Of a stretch of 64,000 bases of DNA, positions 8,774-18,571 are shown one piece after another. Position 1 is the first letter of the stretch. Every line of letters begins with the position of its first letter. A program made the translations under genes and the position numbers. Location: contig JAHCJP010000003.1 of assembly GCA_026126205.1 (NCBI GenBank), forward strand, positions 1-64,000, given 5' to 3'. The DNA is from Maricaulaceae bacterium (GTDB taxonomy: Bacteria > Pseudomonadota > Alphaproteobacteria > Caulobacterales > Maricaulaceae). Under the pieces are notes generated by a model that saw nothing but the letters and a program-made list of their open reading frames with translations, was not told the DNA's origin and ran no database searches.

Positions 8774-10119
8774 CTCAGCACCTCCCGCAGGGCGGTTTCG
8801 AAGGCCGCCATGTCGGCTTCGGTATTGGTTTCGGTGGCGGCGACGATCAGCAGGTCGTCCAGCCCGGCGCCGGGATAGAGCCGGCTTGCCGGAACCCCGC
8901 CCAGCACGCCGCGCGCGGCCAGCGCGTCCACCACCCCCGCCGCCGGTTTCGGCAGGCGCAGGGTGAATTCGTTGAAGAAGGCGCCGGTGGCCGGCTTCAC
9001 GCCGGGAACGCCGGCCAGCCGGTCCTGCAGCGCGCAGGCCGCCTCGTGATTGAGGCGCGCCAGCCGCGTCAGCCCCGCCTCGCCCAGCAGCGTCATGTGA
9101 ATGGTGAAGGCCAGCGCGCACAGGCCGGAATTGGTGCAGATGTTCGAGGTCGCCTTCTCACGCCGGATATGCTGTTCGCGGGTCGAAAGGGTGAGGACAT
9201 AGCCCCGCCGCCCGTCGGCATCCACGGTTTCGCCCGCCAGCCGCCCCGGCATGTTGCGGATGAAGGCGCGGTCGTCCTTGCAGGCGAACAGGCCCACATA
9301 CGGCCCGCCGAAATTCAGCCCGACGCCGATCGACTGGCCCTCGCCCACGGCGATGTCGGCCCCCATCTCGCCGGGGTTTTTCACCAGGCCGAAGGCCACG
9401 GGCTCTGTAAACACCGCGATCAGCAGCGCGCCTTTTTCATGCGCGGCGGCGGCGATCTCGCCAAGGTCATGCAGGCGGCCGAACACGTCCGGCGTCTGCA
9501 CCACCACGCAGGCGGTTTCGCCGTCTATCAGCTCTTTCAGGCCGGAAAGCCCGTCCAGATCCGGCTTCGAGGCCGCGAATTCGATGTCCTGATATTTCGC
9601 CGTGGTGCGCGCGACGGCGGCGTAATGCGGGTGCAGCGACCCGGCCAGCACGGCCTTTTTCCGCCGGGTGACGCGCGCGGCCATCAGCACCGCCTCGGCG
9701 CAGGCCGTGGAGCCGTCATACATCGAGGCGTTGGCCACCCCCATGCCGGTCAGCATCGCCACCTGGGTCTGGAACTCGAACAGGGTCTGCAGCGTGCCCT
9801 GGCTGATCTCGGGCTGGTAGGGCGTGTAGGCGGTGAGAAACTCCGACCGCTGGATCAGATGGTCCACCGTGGACGGAATATGGTGCCGATAGGCTCCGGC
9901 CCCGACGAAAAAGGGAACCGACCCGGCGGGAACGTTTTTCCCGGCCAGTTTCGACAGCGCCCGCTCCACCTCCAGCTCGGTCATGTGGTCCGGCAGATCG
10001 ACCGTGTCCTTCAGGCGGGCGGCGGCCGGAACGTCCTCGAACAGATCGTCGATGGAGCGCACGCCGATGGCGGCCAGCATCGCCGCGCGGTCATCGGGAG
10101 TAAGCGGAAGATAGCGCAT
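8770..10119 (-). CDS. gcvPA: Glycine dehydrogenase (decarboxylating) P-protein subunit 1
   Basis: A 449-residue partner of GcvPB. Family features include the N-terminal [17 protein letters not shown] region, [28 protein letters not shown] and [14 protein letters not shown]. It has the PLP fold type I architecture but lacks the catalytic lysine, which lies in GcvPB. It sits nine bases after gcvH and overlaps gcvPB by four bases, in line with fixed stoichiometry. Confidence 0.96.
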   Translation of the reverse strand: MRYLPLTPDDRAAMLAAIGVRSIDDLFEDVPAAARLKDTVDLPDHMTELEVERALSKLAGKNVPAGSVPFFVGAGAYRHHIPSTVDHLIQRSEFLTAYTPYQPEISQGTLQTLFEFQTQVAMLTGMGVANASMYDGSTACAEAVLMAARVTRRKKAVLAGSLHPHYAAVARTTAKYQDIEFAASKPDLDGLSGLKELIDGETACVVVQTPDVFGRLHDLGEIAAAAHEKGALLIAVFTEPVAFGLVKNPGEMGADIAVGEGQSIGVGLNFGGPYVGLFACKDDRAFIRNMPGRLAGETVDADGRRGYVLTLSTREQHIRREKATSNICTNSGLCALAFTIHMTLLGEAGLTRLARLNHEAACALQDRLAGVPGVKPATGAFFNEFTLRLPKPAAGVVDALAARGVLGGVPASRLYPGAGLDDLLIVAATETNTEADMAAFETALREVLR

Positions 10120-10128
10120 TGGTCTCGC

Positions 10129-10497
10129 CTAGCCTTCGATCATTTTCTTGTAGGCGGCTTCGTCCATCAGCGCGTCCAGCTCGCCCTTGTCGGCAAGGCG
10201 GATGCGGATGAACCAGCCGTCGCCAGTCGGACTTTCATTGACGGTCTGCGGCGCGGCTTCGAGGGCGTCGTTCACCGCCACCACCTCGCCGGAGACGGGG
10301 GCGTAAACCTCTGACGCCGCCTTGACGGACTCCACCACCGCGGCCTCGTCTCCAGCCCTTACCTGCTTGCCGATTTCGGGCAGTTCGACGAACACCACGT
10401 CGCCCAGTTGCCCGGCGGCGTAAGCCGTGATCCCGACGACGCCTTCATCACCCTCTACGCGGATCCATTCATGGTCTTTCGAATACCTTATGGTCAT
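10129..10497 (-). CDS. gcvH: Glycine cleavage system H protein
   Basis: A 122-residue lipoyl carrier. The lipoylation site is Lys59 in [20 protein letters not shown] start it at the ATG giving [12 protein letters not shown], the usual H-protein N-terminus; a GGAGG-like site lies just upstream. The open frame runs 14 codons further but without family similarity. It is the second gene of the operon, after gcvT. Confidence 0.96.
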   Translation of the reverse strand: MTIRYSKDHEWIRVEGDEGVVGITAYAAGQLGDVVFVELPEIGKQVRAGDEAAVVESVKAASEVYAPVSGEVVAVNDALEAAPQTVNESPTGDGWFIRIRLADKGELDALMDEAAYKKMIEG

Positions 10498-10510
10498 GTT
10501 CCGGTCCTCC

Positions 10511-11602
10511 CTAACCTCTGAAATAGTGGTGCTGCGCAAACGGCATTTTCACCACCTCCGCCGGGCGCGGCCTGTCGCGCACCATGATCTCGACCGGCGT
10601 TCCCGCCGCGGCGTGTTCGGCGTTGACATAGGCCATGCCGACGGGACCGCCGGCGGTGGGGCCGAAACCGCCCGAGGTGACGACGCCGATGGTCTCGCCG
10701 TTCTTGACGATCTCCGCGCCCTCGCGCGCCGGGGCGCCGGCCATGCGAAAGCCGACGCGCTTCTGCTTCGGCCCTTCGGCGGCCTGTTTCAGCACGATGG
10801 CGGCGCCCGGAAAATCGGCGCGCTCGCGGCGGCTTTTCGCCACCGCCCACATCAGCGCCGCCTCGGCCGGGGTGCGGGTTTCGTCCATGTCATGGCCGTA
10901 AAGGCACAGGCCGGCTTCAAGGCGCAGCGAATCGCGCGCGCCAAGGCCGATGGGTTTGACCGCCGGATGGTCCAGCAGGGTTCTGGCGATCCGCGCCGCC
11001 TCAGCCGCCGGAATGGAGATCTCGAACCCGTCCTCGCCGGTATAGCCGGAGCGCGAGATCAGCGCCGCCGTCCCCGCCAGCGTGAAGGCCCCGGCCTGCA
11101 TGAAGGTCAGTTTCACCGCATCCGGGCACAGGCTGGCCATCACGTCCTTCGCCGCCGGGCCCTGCAGGGCCAGCAGCGCGCAGTCCGCAACCGGGGTCAG
11201 GGTCCCCCGCCCCTTGGTCTTTGCGGCGATATGGGCGAAGTCGGCGGCCTTGCAGGCGGCGTTGACGACCAGGAATATGCCGCCGTCATCGGGGCGCGAC
11301 AGCATCAGATCGTCCATGATCCCGCCGCGTTCGTTCAGCAGCAGGCTGTATTTCTGCTCTCCGGCGCCCAGCGCCGGAAGGTCGGCGGTGATCAGCGCCT
11401 CCAGCGCCGCCTCGTCGCCTTCATAGCGCGCCTGGCCCATGTGCGAGACGTCGAACAGCCCGGCCTGATCGCGCACATGATTGTGCTCGGCCATGATGCC
11501 TTCGTATTGCAGCGGCATTTCATAGCCCGCGAAGGGCACGATCCTGGCGCCCAGCGCGACGTGAAGATCGTAGAGCGGCGTGCGGTGAAGGGCGTCGGTC
11601 AT
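10511..11602 (-). CDS. gcvT: Glycine cleavage system T protein (aminomethyltransferase)
   Basis: A 363-residue protein that transfers the aminomethyl carbon from GcvH to tetrahydrofolate, giving 5,10-methylene-THF and ammonia. Family motifs include [45 protein letters not shown] and [11 protein letters not shown]. It is the first gene of the operon and lies directly downstream of a tandem glycine riboswitch, so the whole operon should be switched on by glycine. Confidence 0.96.
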   Translation of the reverse strand: MTDALHRTPLYDLHVALGARIVPFAGYEMPLQYEGIMAEHNHVRDQAGLFDVSHMGQARYEGDEAALEALITADLPALGAGEQKYSLLLNERGGIMDDLMLSRPDDGGIFLVVNAACKAADFAHIAAKTKGRGTLTPVADCALLALQGPAAKDVMASLCPDAVKLTFMQAGAFTLAGTAALISRSGYTGEDGFEISIPAAEAARIARTLLDHPAVKPIGLGARDSLRLEAGLCLYGHDMDETRTPAEAALMWAVAKSRRERADFPGAAIVLKQAAEGPKQKRVGFRMAGAPAREGAEIVKNGETIGVVTSGGFGPTAGGPVGMAYVNAEHAAAGTPVEIMVRDRPRPAEVVKMPFAQHHYFRG

Positions 11603-11647
11603 CTCAGGCTCCGGGGGCGATAGCGGCGCGGGCGGAAAACCCGCCCT

Positions 11648-11876
11648 CGCGCCCCCGCTGTCCCGTGCGCCTGAGAGATTCCGCGATGCGGCGCGGGGCC
11701 GCCTTCGCTTGCTCCTTCGGCGGGGCGTCCGGCGTAACAGCCAGCGCCCGCTTTCCAGCGTTCACATGCCGTCGCGGTCCTTTGGCCTGAGCGTTTCCGG
11801 GGCGGTTGCGCCTTCGGCGCCCCGCCGTTCCCGGCATCCCGGAATCCGGCGGAGTCTCTCCCGCGAGAGCGGGGCG
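11648..11876 (-). promoter_or_regulatory. Tandem glycine riboswitch upstream of gcvT
   Basis: Read on the minus strand, two aptamers follow one another. The first runs from about 11876, with CGGGAGAGACU, GCGCCGAAGGCGCAA and CGCUCAGGCCAAAGGACCG. The second has GCCGAAGGAGCAAGC, AUCUCUCAGGCGCA and GGGACAG, ending near 11648. These are the conserved glycine aptamer motifs in the known two-aptamer arrangement. Just after the second aptamer a GGGCGG/CCGCCC hairpin (11630-11646) may serve as expression platform; there is no clear U-tract, so control may act on translation of gcvT. Confidence 0.9.
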
Positions 11877-12163
11877 ACCTTCATGGAAGCCGCCTCAAGA
11901 GTCAATCGCGCGAAATCTCTCCCGCCCATAAGGCAAACGCGAAGACGCCCTCCTTCCCCTCGATGGGGAAGGTGGCCGAACACAGTGAGGCCGGAAGGGG
12001 TGTTGGCGGGGCGTTGGAGCGTATGGCGTTCTGACGGCGCGCCGTCACACAGTAAAGCCGCCGCCGATTGCGCGAATCACCCCTCCCCCGCCCTTCGGGC
12101 GGACCCTCCCCATCGAGGGGAGGGAGGAGTTTGGGCGCTTTTGATAAAGACGCGAAAGCCGGC
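11877..12163. repeat. Intergenic stretch with a pair of inverted dispersed repeats
   Basis: Between the gcv riboswitch and the end of lspA no gene is visible. It holds two related GC-rich elements in opposite orientation: about 11950-12003 (core CCCCTCGATGGGG) and about 12079-12130 (core CCCCATCGAGGGG), each with an AAGGGGTG/CACCCC arm. Each is itself a hairpin and the pair can fold into a larger one. Similar doublets occur at 57.1 kb and a single one at 54.1 kb, so this is a dispersed REP/REPIN-like family. Confidence 0.65.
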
Positions 12164-12673
12164 TCAGCCGCCCTTGTCGCCGTTCAGCACAAGGTCGAGC
12201 AGCAGCAGCACGACGCCGATGCTGATCGCCGCGTCGGCGACATTGAACACCCAGGGAAACCACAGGCCGGAAAAGTCCAGGAAATCCGCCACCGCGCCAT
12301 ACATGGCCCGGTCGAGCGCATTGCCCAGCGCGCCGCCGATGATCAGGCCGAAACTGGCCGCCTGCAGCCGCCGCGCCGCCTTCCACAGCCATGCCGCCAA
12401 CAGTCCCGATACGCCAAGGGCGAAGCCGATCAGCACCAGCCGCATCATCAGCGATTCGGCGGAAAACATGCCGAAGCTGACCCCGGTGTTCCACACCATG
12501 GTCAGGTTGAACCAGGGTGGCAGCACCTCGATCTGCGCCCCCTGCCCGGCCTCCAGGAAGCCAAGACCGTGCAGCACCCAGAACTTCGTCAGCTGGTCTG
12601 CGGCCAGCACCAGCAGGGCGAGCGCGAAGCCGCCGAGAGCGACCAGTTGCGACGGGCGGCGGGCGAACATCAT
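12164..12673 (-). CDS. lspA: Lipoprotein signal peptidase
   Basis: A 169-residue inner-membrane aspartyl protease that cleaves signal peptides of diacylated prolipoproteins. Four membrane helices are evident. The catalytic aspartates lie in GGALGNALDRAMYGAVADFLDF and FNVADAAISIG. The start overlaps the ileS stop by one base, which is the usual ileS-lspA pairing. Several lipoproteins in this window (OmpA-like, DUF2459, phosphodiesterase) would be substrates. Confidence 0.95.
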   Translation of the reverse strand: MMFARRPSQLVALGGFALALLVLAADQLTKFWVLHGLGFLEAGQGAQIEVLPPWFNLTMVWNTGVSFGMFSAESLMMRLVLIGFALGVSGLLAAWLWKAARRLQAASFGLIIGGALGNALDRAMYGAVADFLDFSGLWFPWVFNVADAAISIGVVLLLLDLVLNGDKGG

Positions 12674-15651
12674 CAGGCGGCTTCCCCGTGCTGGCTGTCC
12701 CAGTGCGCCACCGCGTCGGCGTCGCGCGGCGACAGGTCAGGATAGCGCGGATCGGCGCCGACGTCGGGCGAGATTTTCCATGACCGGGCGCATTTGCGTC
12801 CCTCGGCGCGGTTCGGAACCACCGCCACGTCGGCCACGTCCTCGGCCCGGAAAGCGCCGTCCGGGGCCGCGCCGTCGATCAGGCGCGCGGCGCTGGTGAT
12901 GGCGATCTCGGCCAGGAAATCGTCCGCATCGCCGTCGGCCTCGTGCGCCAGCGCGGCGCGATAGGCGGGATCGCCGGCATAGACCTCCGGCGCCGCCTCC
13001 AGCGACGAGCCGATGCGCTTGTCGCGGCGTTCGGCCTCCAGCGCCGCGGTGACGGCGCGGCGCAGGCGGCGGATCACCGTCCAGCGTTTGGCCCGCGCCT
13101 CGTCCAGCCAGTCTTCCGGCGTGTCGGGGAAATCGCGCAGATGCACAGAGCCGTCTTCGGACGGAAAGCGCGCCTGCCAGGCCTCTTCCATCGTGAAGGG
13201 CAGGATCGGGGCGAGCCAGGCCGTCAGCCGGTCGAACACCAGGTCCATCACCGTGCGGCAGGCGCGGCGGCGGACCGAATCCGGCCGGTCGCAATAGAGG
13301 CTGTCCTTGCGGATATCGAGATAGAAGGCCGACAGGTCGTTGACGGAGAAATTGAACAGCGCCGCATAGGCGCGGCGGAAATCATAGGCGGCGTAGCCGG
13401 CGCGCACCGTGCGGTCCAGTTCGGCCAGCCGGTGCAGCATGAAGCGTTCCAGCGCCGGCATTTGCGCCGGGTCCAGCCGCTCGGCGTCCGTAAAGCCGTC
13501 GAGCGCGCCCAGCAGATAGCGCAGCGTGTTGCGCAGCTTGCGATAGGCGTCGGTCGACGCCTGCAACAGGCCGGGGCCGAAACGCACGTCGGCGGTGAAA
13601 TCCACCGACGCGGCCCAGAGGCGGAAGATGTCGGCCCCGTACTGGCCGCAGATGTTCGTGGGCGACAGGGTGTTGCCCAGCGACTTCGACATCTTCTCCA
13701 CGCCCTTCTCGTCCATGATGAAGCCGTGGGTGACCACGGCGTCATAGGGCGCGCGGCCGCGGGTGCCGCAGGCTTCCAGCAGCGAGGACTGGAACCAGCC
13801 CCGGTGCTGGTCGGAACCTTCCAGATACACGTCGGCGGGCCATTTCTGGTCCGCCCGTCCCTCCAGCGCGAAGGCGTGGGTGGAGCCGGAATCGAACCAG
13901 ACGTCCAGAATGTCGGTCACCTTCTCCCACTCGGCGGGATCATAGGACTCGCCCAGGAATTCCGCCGCGTCGCGCTCGAACCAGGCGTCGGCGCCGTCTT
14001 CGGCCACCGCCGCGACGATGCGTTCATGCACCGCGGGATCATTCAGCACCGCGCCTGTGTCGCGGTTGACGAAAAGGGTCAGCGGCACGCCCCAGGCGCG
14101 CTGGCGCGAGATCAGCCAGTCCGGGCGGCCCTCGACCATCGCCTTGATGCGGTTCTTGCCGGTCTTCGGCGTCCACTGCGTATCCTCTATGGCGGCCAGC
14201 GCCAGCTGGCGCAGCGTGCGCCCGCCGTCGACCGGCTTGTCCATCGCCACGAACCATTGCGGCGTGTTGCGGAAGATCACAGGCGCCTTGGAGCGCCATG
14301 AATGGGCGTAGCTGTGCTCCACCCGCCCGCGCGCCAGCAGCGTGTTGTGCGCGACCAGCGCCTCGATCACCGCGGCGTTGGCCGGGCCGTCCTGGCCGGT
14401 CTTCTTGCCCTCGGTCTCGATGATCTTCAGCCCGGCGAACAGCGGCACATGCGGCAGATAGGCCCCGTCCTCGCCCACGGTGTGGGGGATGGGTTCATCC
14501 TTGTCATGCCATTCCGGCGCGCCCATCCAGGCCAGGTAGTCCTCGGCCCCGTGGCCGGGCGCGGTGTGGACGAAGCCGGTCCCCTCCTCGTCCGTCACAT
14601 GCTCGCCAGCCAGCAGCGGCACGGGAAAGCCGAAATACGGGTTGGCCTTGGCCAGCGGGTGCGAGCAGATGAAGCCGTCCGGGTTCACGTCGGCCACGCG
14701 CCGCCATTTGACGATGCTGGCGGCCTGCGCCGTCTTCTCCCACAGCGCGTCGGCGATGATCAGCAGATCGCCCGGCCGCGCCCAGGGGGTGAATTTCTCG
14801 GCGTCGGCCGCGATCACCTGGTAAGCGCCATAGGCCACCTTCGGCGAATAGCAGATGGCGCGGCTGCCGGGGATGGTCCAGGGCGTGGTGGTCCAGATCA
14901 CCACATGCGCGCCGGTCAGCGCCGCGGGTATGCCCGCCCCGTCCTTCTTCACGCCGCGCAGGGGATAGCGCGCCCAGATGGTGGTGGAGACGCGGTCGCG
15001 GTATTCCACCTCGGCCTCGGCCAGCGCCGTCTTCTCCACCGGCGACCACATCACCGGTTTCGAGCCGCGATAGACCAGCCCCTTTTCGACGAAGCGCAGG
15101 AACTCGCGCACGATCACGGCCTCGGCCGAAAACGCCATCGTGGTGTAGGGATCGTCCCATTCGCCGTCGACGCCGAGGCGTTTAAATTCCTCTCGCTGCA
15201 CGTCCAGCCAGTGTTCGGCATAGGCCCGGCATTCGGCCCGGAACTCGCGCACCGGGACCGAGTCCTTGTCGACGCCCTTGTCGCGATAAGCCTGTTCGAC
15301 CTTCCATTCGATGGGCAGGCCATGACAATCCCATCCCGGCAGGTAGGGCGCGTCATGGCCCATGATCTGGCGCGAGCGGACCACGAAGTCCTTCAGCACC
15401 TTGTTCATCGCCGTGCCGACATGGGTGTGGCCGTTGGCGTAGGGAGGGCCGTCATGCAGCACGAAGCGGGGCTTGCCCTCGGCGCGTTCGCGCTGGCGGC
15501 GGTAGATGTCCAGCTTTGCCCAGCGCTGCAGCCATTGCGGCTCCTGCTGCGGCAGGCCGGCGCGCATTGGAAAATCGGTTTTCGGCAGGAACAGGGTCGG
15601 CCGGTAATCGCGGCCCGTCCCGGTGTCCTGGGTATCGGCGGAATCCGTCAT
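12673..15651 (-). CDS. ileS: Isoleucyl-tRNA synthetase
   Basis: A 992-residue class I synthetase. The HIGH-type motif reads GHTHVGTAMNK (about residue 75) and the KMSKS loop is KMSKSLGNTL (about residue 650). The catalytic-domain tryptophan-rich region RGWFQSSLLEACGTRG is present. The usual C-terminal zinc-binding cysteines are absent; the end reads GRKCARSWK and stops soon after, as in other alphaproteobacterial IleS proteins. Gene order ribF-ileS-lspA on the same strand is common in proteobacteria; the 137-base gap after ribF may hold its own promoter. Confidence 0.97.
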   Translation of the reverse strand: MTDSADTQDTGTGRDYRPTLFLPKTDFPMRAGLPQQEPQWLQRWAKLDIYRRQRERAEGKPRFVLHDGPPYANGHTHVGTAMNKVLKDFVVRSRQIMGHDAPYLPGWDCHGLPIEWKVEQAYRDKGVDKDSVPVREFRAECRAYAEHWLDVQREEFKRLGVDGEWDDPYTTMAFSAEAVIVREFLRFVEKGLVYRGSKPVMWSPVEKTALAEAEVEYRDRVSTTIWARYPLRGVKKDGAGIPAALTGAHVVIWTTTPWTIPGSRAICYSPKVAYGAYQVIAADAEKFTPWARPGDLLIIADALWEKTAQAASIVKWRRVADVNPDGFICSHPLAKANPYFGFPVPLLAGEHVTDEEGTGFVHTAPGHGAEDYLAWMGAPEWHDKDEPIPHTVGEDGAYLPHVPLFAGLKIIETEGKKTGQDGPANAAVIEALVAHNTLLARGRVEHSYAHSWRSKAPVIFRNTPQWFVAMDKPVDGGRTLRQLALAAIEDTQWTPKTGKNRIKAMVEGRPDWLISRQRAWGVPLTLFVNRDTGAVLNDPAVHERIVAAVAEDGADAWFERDAAEFLGESYDPAEWEKVTDILDVWFDSGSTHAFALEGRADQKWPADVYLEGSDQHRGWFQSSLLEACGTRGRAPYDAVVTHGFIMDEKGVEKMSKSLGNTLSPTNICGQYGADIFRLWAASVDFTADVRFGPGLLQASTDAYRKLRNTLRYLLGALDGFTDAERLDPAQMPALERFMLHRLAELDRTVRAGYAAYDFRRAYAALFNFSVNDLSAFYLDIRKDSLYCDRPDSVRRRACRTVMDLVFDRLTAWLAPILPFTMEEAWQARFPSEDGSVHLRDFPDTPEDWLDEARAKRWTVIRRLRRAVTAALEAERRDKRIGSSLEAAPEVYAGDPAYRAALAHEADGDADDFLAEIAITSAARLIDGAAPDGAFRAEDVADVAVVPNRAEGRKCARSWKISPDVGADPRYPDLSPRDADAVAHWDSQHGEAA

Positions 15652-15788
15652 GGTTCTTCGCGGTCCTTGAAAGGGTCTGGGCGTGTTCAGGCGGGGGAAT
15701 CACCCGGCCTCGCGGCGCGGTTCAACGCGCGCGGGCCGGGCCGGTAATTCGGCCGATGACACGTATCCGAAGCGGACGGACCATGGCC

Positions 15789-16739
15789 TCAGCGAATAAC
15801 AGAGGCGTTCGCGGCCAGCAAGGCGCGCGCCGCATCGGCGTCGGCGGCGATCTGGGCTTTCAGGGCGTCGAGGCCGTCAAACCGGCGCTCGTCGCGCAGA
15901 AAGGCGTGAAAGGCGACGCTGACCGGCTTGCCGTAGAGATCGCCGGAGAAATCGAACAGGTGGACCTCCAGGCGTTCGGCCGTTCCGTCGACCGTCGGGC
16001 GGCGGCCGATATTGGCGACGCCGGGCCGCGCCGGGGCTTCGTCCCCGATCCCCAGCGTCACCGCGTAAACCCCGAACCGGGGCCGCACATAGTCTTCGAG
16101 ACTGATATTCGCCGTGGGAAAGCCAAGGGTGCGACCGCGGCGGTCGCCCTCGGCCACCACGCCGTCGACGATCCACGGCCGGCCGAGCAGCGCCGCTGCG
16201 CCGGTCACATCGCCTTCGGCCAGCCGCGCGCGAATGGCGGAGGACGAGACCTTCTCTCCCCCCGCCGCGGTCTCCAGATCCGTGGCGATGACATCGAACC
16301 CAAGCTCGCGCCCCAGCGCCGCCAGCGTGTCCGCGTCCCCCGCCCGCCCCCTGCCGAAGCGGAAGTCGGCGCCCACGGCCACCGCCTGCGCGCCCAGCCC
16401 TTCGGTCAGCACCGTGCGGGCGAAAACTTCCGGCGTCATCGCCGCCATCTCCACCCCGAAAGGCAGGATATGCAGCCGCGCCACGCCCAGCGCCGCCAGT
16501 CCGGCGGCGCGGCGCGCGTCGCCCATCAGCCGCCAGGGGGCGGCGTCCGGCGCGAAATGGCGGCGCGGATGCGGGTCGAACACGGCGGCCGACAGAGCCA
16601 GGCCGCGCGCCGCCGCCTGCTCCCCCGCCTGCGCCAGCATCGCCTGGTGCCCGCGATGCACGCCGTCGAAATTGCCGATGGCGATCAGGCCGCCCCGGTC
16701 GGCGCCGGCAAGTCCGTCATGACCCCTCACAACCCGCAT
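15789..16739 (-). CDS. ribF: Bifunctional riboflavin kinase / FAD synthetase
   Basis: A 316-residue enzyme that makes FMN and then FAD. The N-terminal adenylyltransferase half has IGNFDGVHRGHQAML and a KVSSSAIR-type motif. The C-terminal flavokinase half has GRTLGFPTANISL and the metal/phosphate-binding PRFGVYAV region. It starts seven bases after the maoC-like stop, so the two genes are probably cotranscribed. Confidence 0.96.
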   Translation of the reverse strand: MRVVRGHDGLAGADRGGLIAIGNFDGVHRGHQAMLAQAGEQAAARGLALSAAVFDPHPRRHFAPDAAPWRLMGDARRAAGLAALGVARLHILPFGVEMAAMTPEVFARTVLTEGLGAQAVAVGADFRFGRGRAGDADTLAALGRELGFDVIATDLETAAGGEKVSSSAIRARLAEGDVTGAAALLGRPWIVDGVVAEGDRRGRTLGFPTANISLEDYVRPRFGVYAVTLGIGDEAPARPGVANIGRRPTVDGTAERLEVHLFDFSGDLYGKPVSVAFHAFLRDERRFDGLDALKAQIAADADAARALLAANASVIR

Positions 16740-16746
16740 GCGCCGG

Positions 16747-17187
16747 TCAGCCGTCCTTGCGGCGGCGGGCGCGCACCATCACCGTGGCCTTCGCGGTCAT
16801 CACCGTACGGTCTCCGACGCGGCAGTCGCAGTCCAGCGTCACCAGGCGCGACTTCACGTCCACGGCCTCCACCCTCGCCCGCGCCGTCACCGTGTCGCCG
16901 ACGCGCACCGGGCGCTGGAAGTTGATGTCCATGCGCAGGAAAATCGCCCCCGGCCCCGGCAACTGGTTGCCCAGCACGCCGGAAAGATAGGAGGCGATCA
17001 GCGCGCCATGGGCGATGCGGCCGCGGAACGGGCTGGCTTTCGCATACTCCTCGTCGACATGCAGCGGGTTGTGGTCCCCCGACACGGCGGCGAAATCCAT
17101 CACCGTCCTGTCGTCGACCAGCCGGGTCAGTTCGGCGCTCTGGCCAATACTCAGATCCTCGAGCGCGAGGGGCGTTTGCGGGGTCAT
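16747..17187 (-). CDS. MaoC-family (R)-specific enoyl-CoA hydratase-like protein
   Basis: A 146-residue single hot-dog domain. The hydratase signature is visible: D (in FAAVSGDHNPLHVDEEYA) and H (in GRIAHGALIASYLSGVLG) form the Asp/His pair. Single-domain relatives such as PhaJ hydrate trans-2-enoyl-CoA to (R)-3-hydroxyacyl-CoA, in polyhydroxyalkanoate or fatty-acid metabolism. The substrate here cannot be told. The gene lies directly upstream of ribF on the same strand, with no obvious functional link. Confidence 0.85.
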   Translation of the reverse strand: MTPQTPLALEDLSIGQSAELTRLVDDRTVMDFAAVSGDHNPLHVDEEYAKASPFRGRIAHGALIASYLSGVLGNQLPGPGAIFLRMDINFQRPVRVGDTVTARARVEAVDVKSRLVTLDCDCRVGDRTVMTAKATVMVRARRRKDG

Positions 17188-17306
17188 GGGGCGGTCTCCG
17201 GTGTCCCGGGCGTGTTTACCCTAATGTTACAACCCCCTGTCTAGGCTATGCAGCAGGGCGGCGAAACCGCGATGTTTCGCTGCGGGCTGTAAGAGTCGGG
17301 GACGTC

Positions 17307-17693
17307 ATGGCCGTTGACATGTCGAGGCCAGTCCTGGTGGTGGACGATTACGACACCATGGTGCGGATCATCCGCAGCCTGCTGAAACAGCTCGGTTTCA
17401 CGAACATCGAGGGCGCGACCAGCGGCGGCGAGGCGCTTCAGAAGCTGAAGGGCGGCGGTTACGGCCTGGTCATCTCCGACTGCAAGATGGAGCCGATGAG
17501 CGGCATCGACCTGTTGCAGACCGTACGCGCCGACGAGGCGCTGAAGGACACGCCCTTCATCATCGTCACCGCCGACACCCGCACCGAAAACGTCATCACC
17601 GCCAAGAAGGCGGGGGTGAATAATTATATCGTCAAACCGTTCAATGTCGGCACGCTGAAGACCAAGATCGCCGCGGTGCTCGGCGAATTCTGA
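17307..17693 (+). CDS. Stand-alone CheY-like receiver protein
   Basis: A 128-residue receiver domain without an output domain. The acidic pocket is DD (13-14), the phosphoacceptor is Asp58 (VISDCKMEPMSG), the switch Thr is in IVTADT and the conserved Lys is in IVKPFN. It could be a chemotaxis CheY or a phosphorelay carrier; no che genes or kinases are near. It is convergent with the HAD phosphatase gene. A downstream ATG at 17319 is also possible. Confidence 0.85.
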   Translation: MAVDMSRPVLVVDDYDTMVRIIRSLLKQLGFTNIEGATSGGEALQKLKGGGYGLVISDCKMEPMSGIDLLQTVRADEALKDTPFIIVTADTRTENVITAKKAGVNNYIVKPFNVGTLKTKIAAVLGEF

Positions 17694-17699
17694 CGCCAT

Positions 17700-18542
17700 T
17701 CACCAGACCAGCGACTGCGCGCCCCAGCGGGCGGACACGCCGTAGCCGGCCAGCGCCGCCTCGACCGTCTCCGCGTCCAGACCGCCGTTGAAGCGGTCGC
17801 CCAGAATGCCCGCGGCGATGAACAGCGCGTCCGCGCCCAGCGCCTGCGCGCCTTTTATGTCTGTCTCTGGCCCGTCGCCGATCGCCAGTACCCGCCGCAT
17901 GTCCGGCGCGGCGATCCCCAGCCGCTCGAAGGCGAGGTCGTACACAGGCCGGTGCGGCTTTCCGGCCACGACGGCGCGGCCGCCCAGCGCCTCGTAATCG
18001 CGCGCCAGCGCCCCGGCGCACCAGATCAGGCCGTCGCCGTGCTGGACGACGATATCAGGATTGGCGCAGACAAAGTCGAGGTCGCGGGCGCGCAACCGCT
18101 CCAGCAGGTCCCGGTAATCCTCCGGCGTTTCGCGCGCATCGTCGACCAGGCCTGTGCAGACCGCGAACGCCGCCTGGTCAGGCCCGGCGAAGTCCAGCCC
18201 CAGCCCCTCGAACAGCGAATCGTCATAACCCGGCGGCCCGATATGGAAAGCGGGCCCCGGCGCCCGCGCGGCCAGCGCATGGCGGATGGCGTCTCCGGAC
18301 GTGACGATGGCGTCCCACGGCCCGTCCCGCGCGCCCAGCCGCGCCAGCTGCCGCGACAGGTCCGCCGAGGGCCGCGGCGCGTTGGAGACCAGCGCGACGC
18401 GCCCGCCGCGCTTGCGGAACGCCTCCAGAGCCAGAAACGCCCCGGGCAACAGGCGGCGGCCGTCGCGGATCACGCCCCAGACGTCGCAGAGGATCAGGTC
18501 ATAGCGCGCGGCGATGTCAGACAGGCCGGAAATGATTTTCAT
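17700..18542 (-). CDS. HAD superfamily class IIA phosphatase (NagD-like)
   Basis: About 280 residues. Motif I is LILCDVWGVIRDG (nucleophile Asp followed by VWG), motif II is VALVSNAPRP, the lysine lies in VVAGKPHRPVYD and motif III is VLAIGDGPETDIKGAQALG. It belongs to the alphaproteobacterial HAD-IIA group of unknown substrate; relatives act on small phosphorylated metabolites. I prefer the ATG at 18542 (MKIISGLSDIA); an in-frame TTG at 18575 would add 11 residues and overlap the upstream gene. It probably shares a transcript with the EAL gene. Confidence 0.85.
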   Translation of the reverse strand: MKIISGLSDIAARYDLILCDVWGVIRDGRRLLPGAFLALEAFRKRGGRVALVSNAPRPSADLSRQLARLGARDGPWDAIVTSGDAIRHALAARAPGPAFHIGPPGYDDSLFEGLGLDFAGPDQAAFAVCTGLVDDARETPEDYRDLLERLRARDLDFVCANPDIVVQHGDGLIWCAGALARDYEALGGRAVVAGKPHRPVYDLAFERLGIAAPDMRRVLAIGDGPETDIKGAQALGADALFIAAGILGDRFNGGLDAETVEAALAGYGVSARWGAQSLVW

Positions 18543-18571
18543 GCCGCTTGGTAGCGTGATCGGCCGGCGGT

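Noticed and set aside
12673..12780. IleS truncation because the C-terminal zinc cysteines are missing
   Set aside because: Alphaproteobacterial IleS proteins commonly lack this zinc-binding end; the length of 992 residues is normal.
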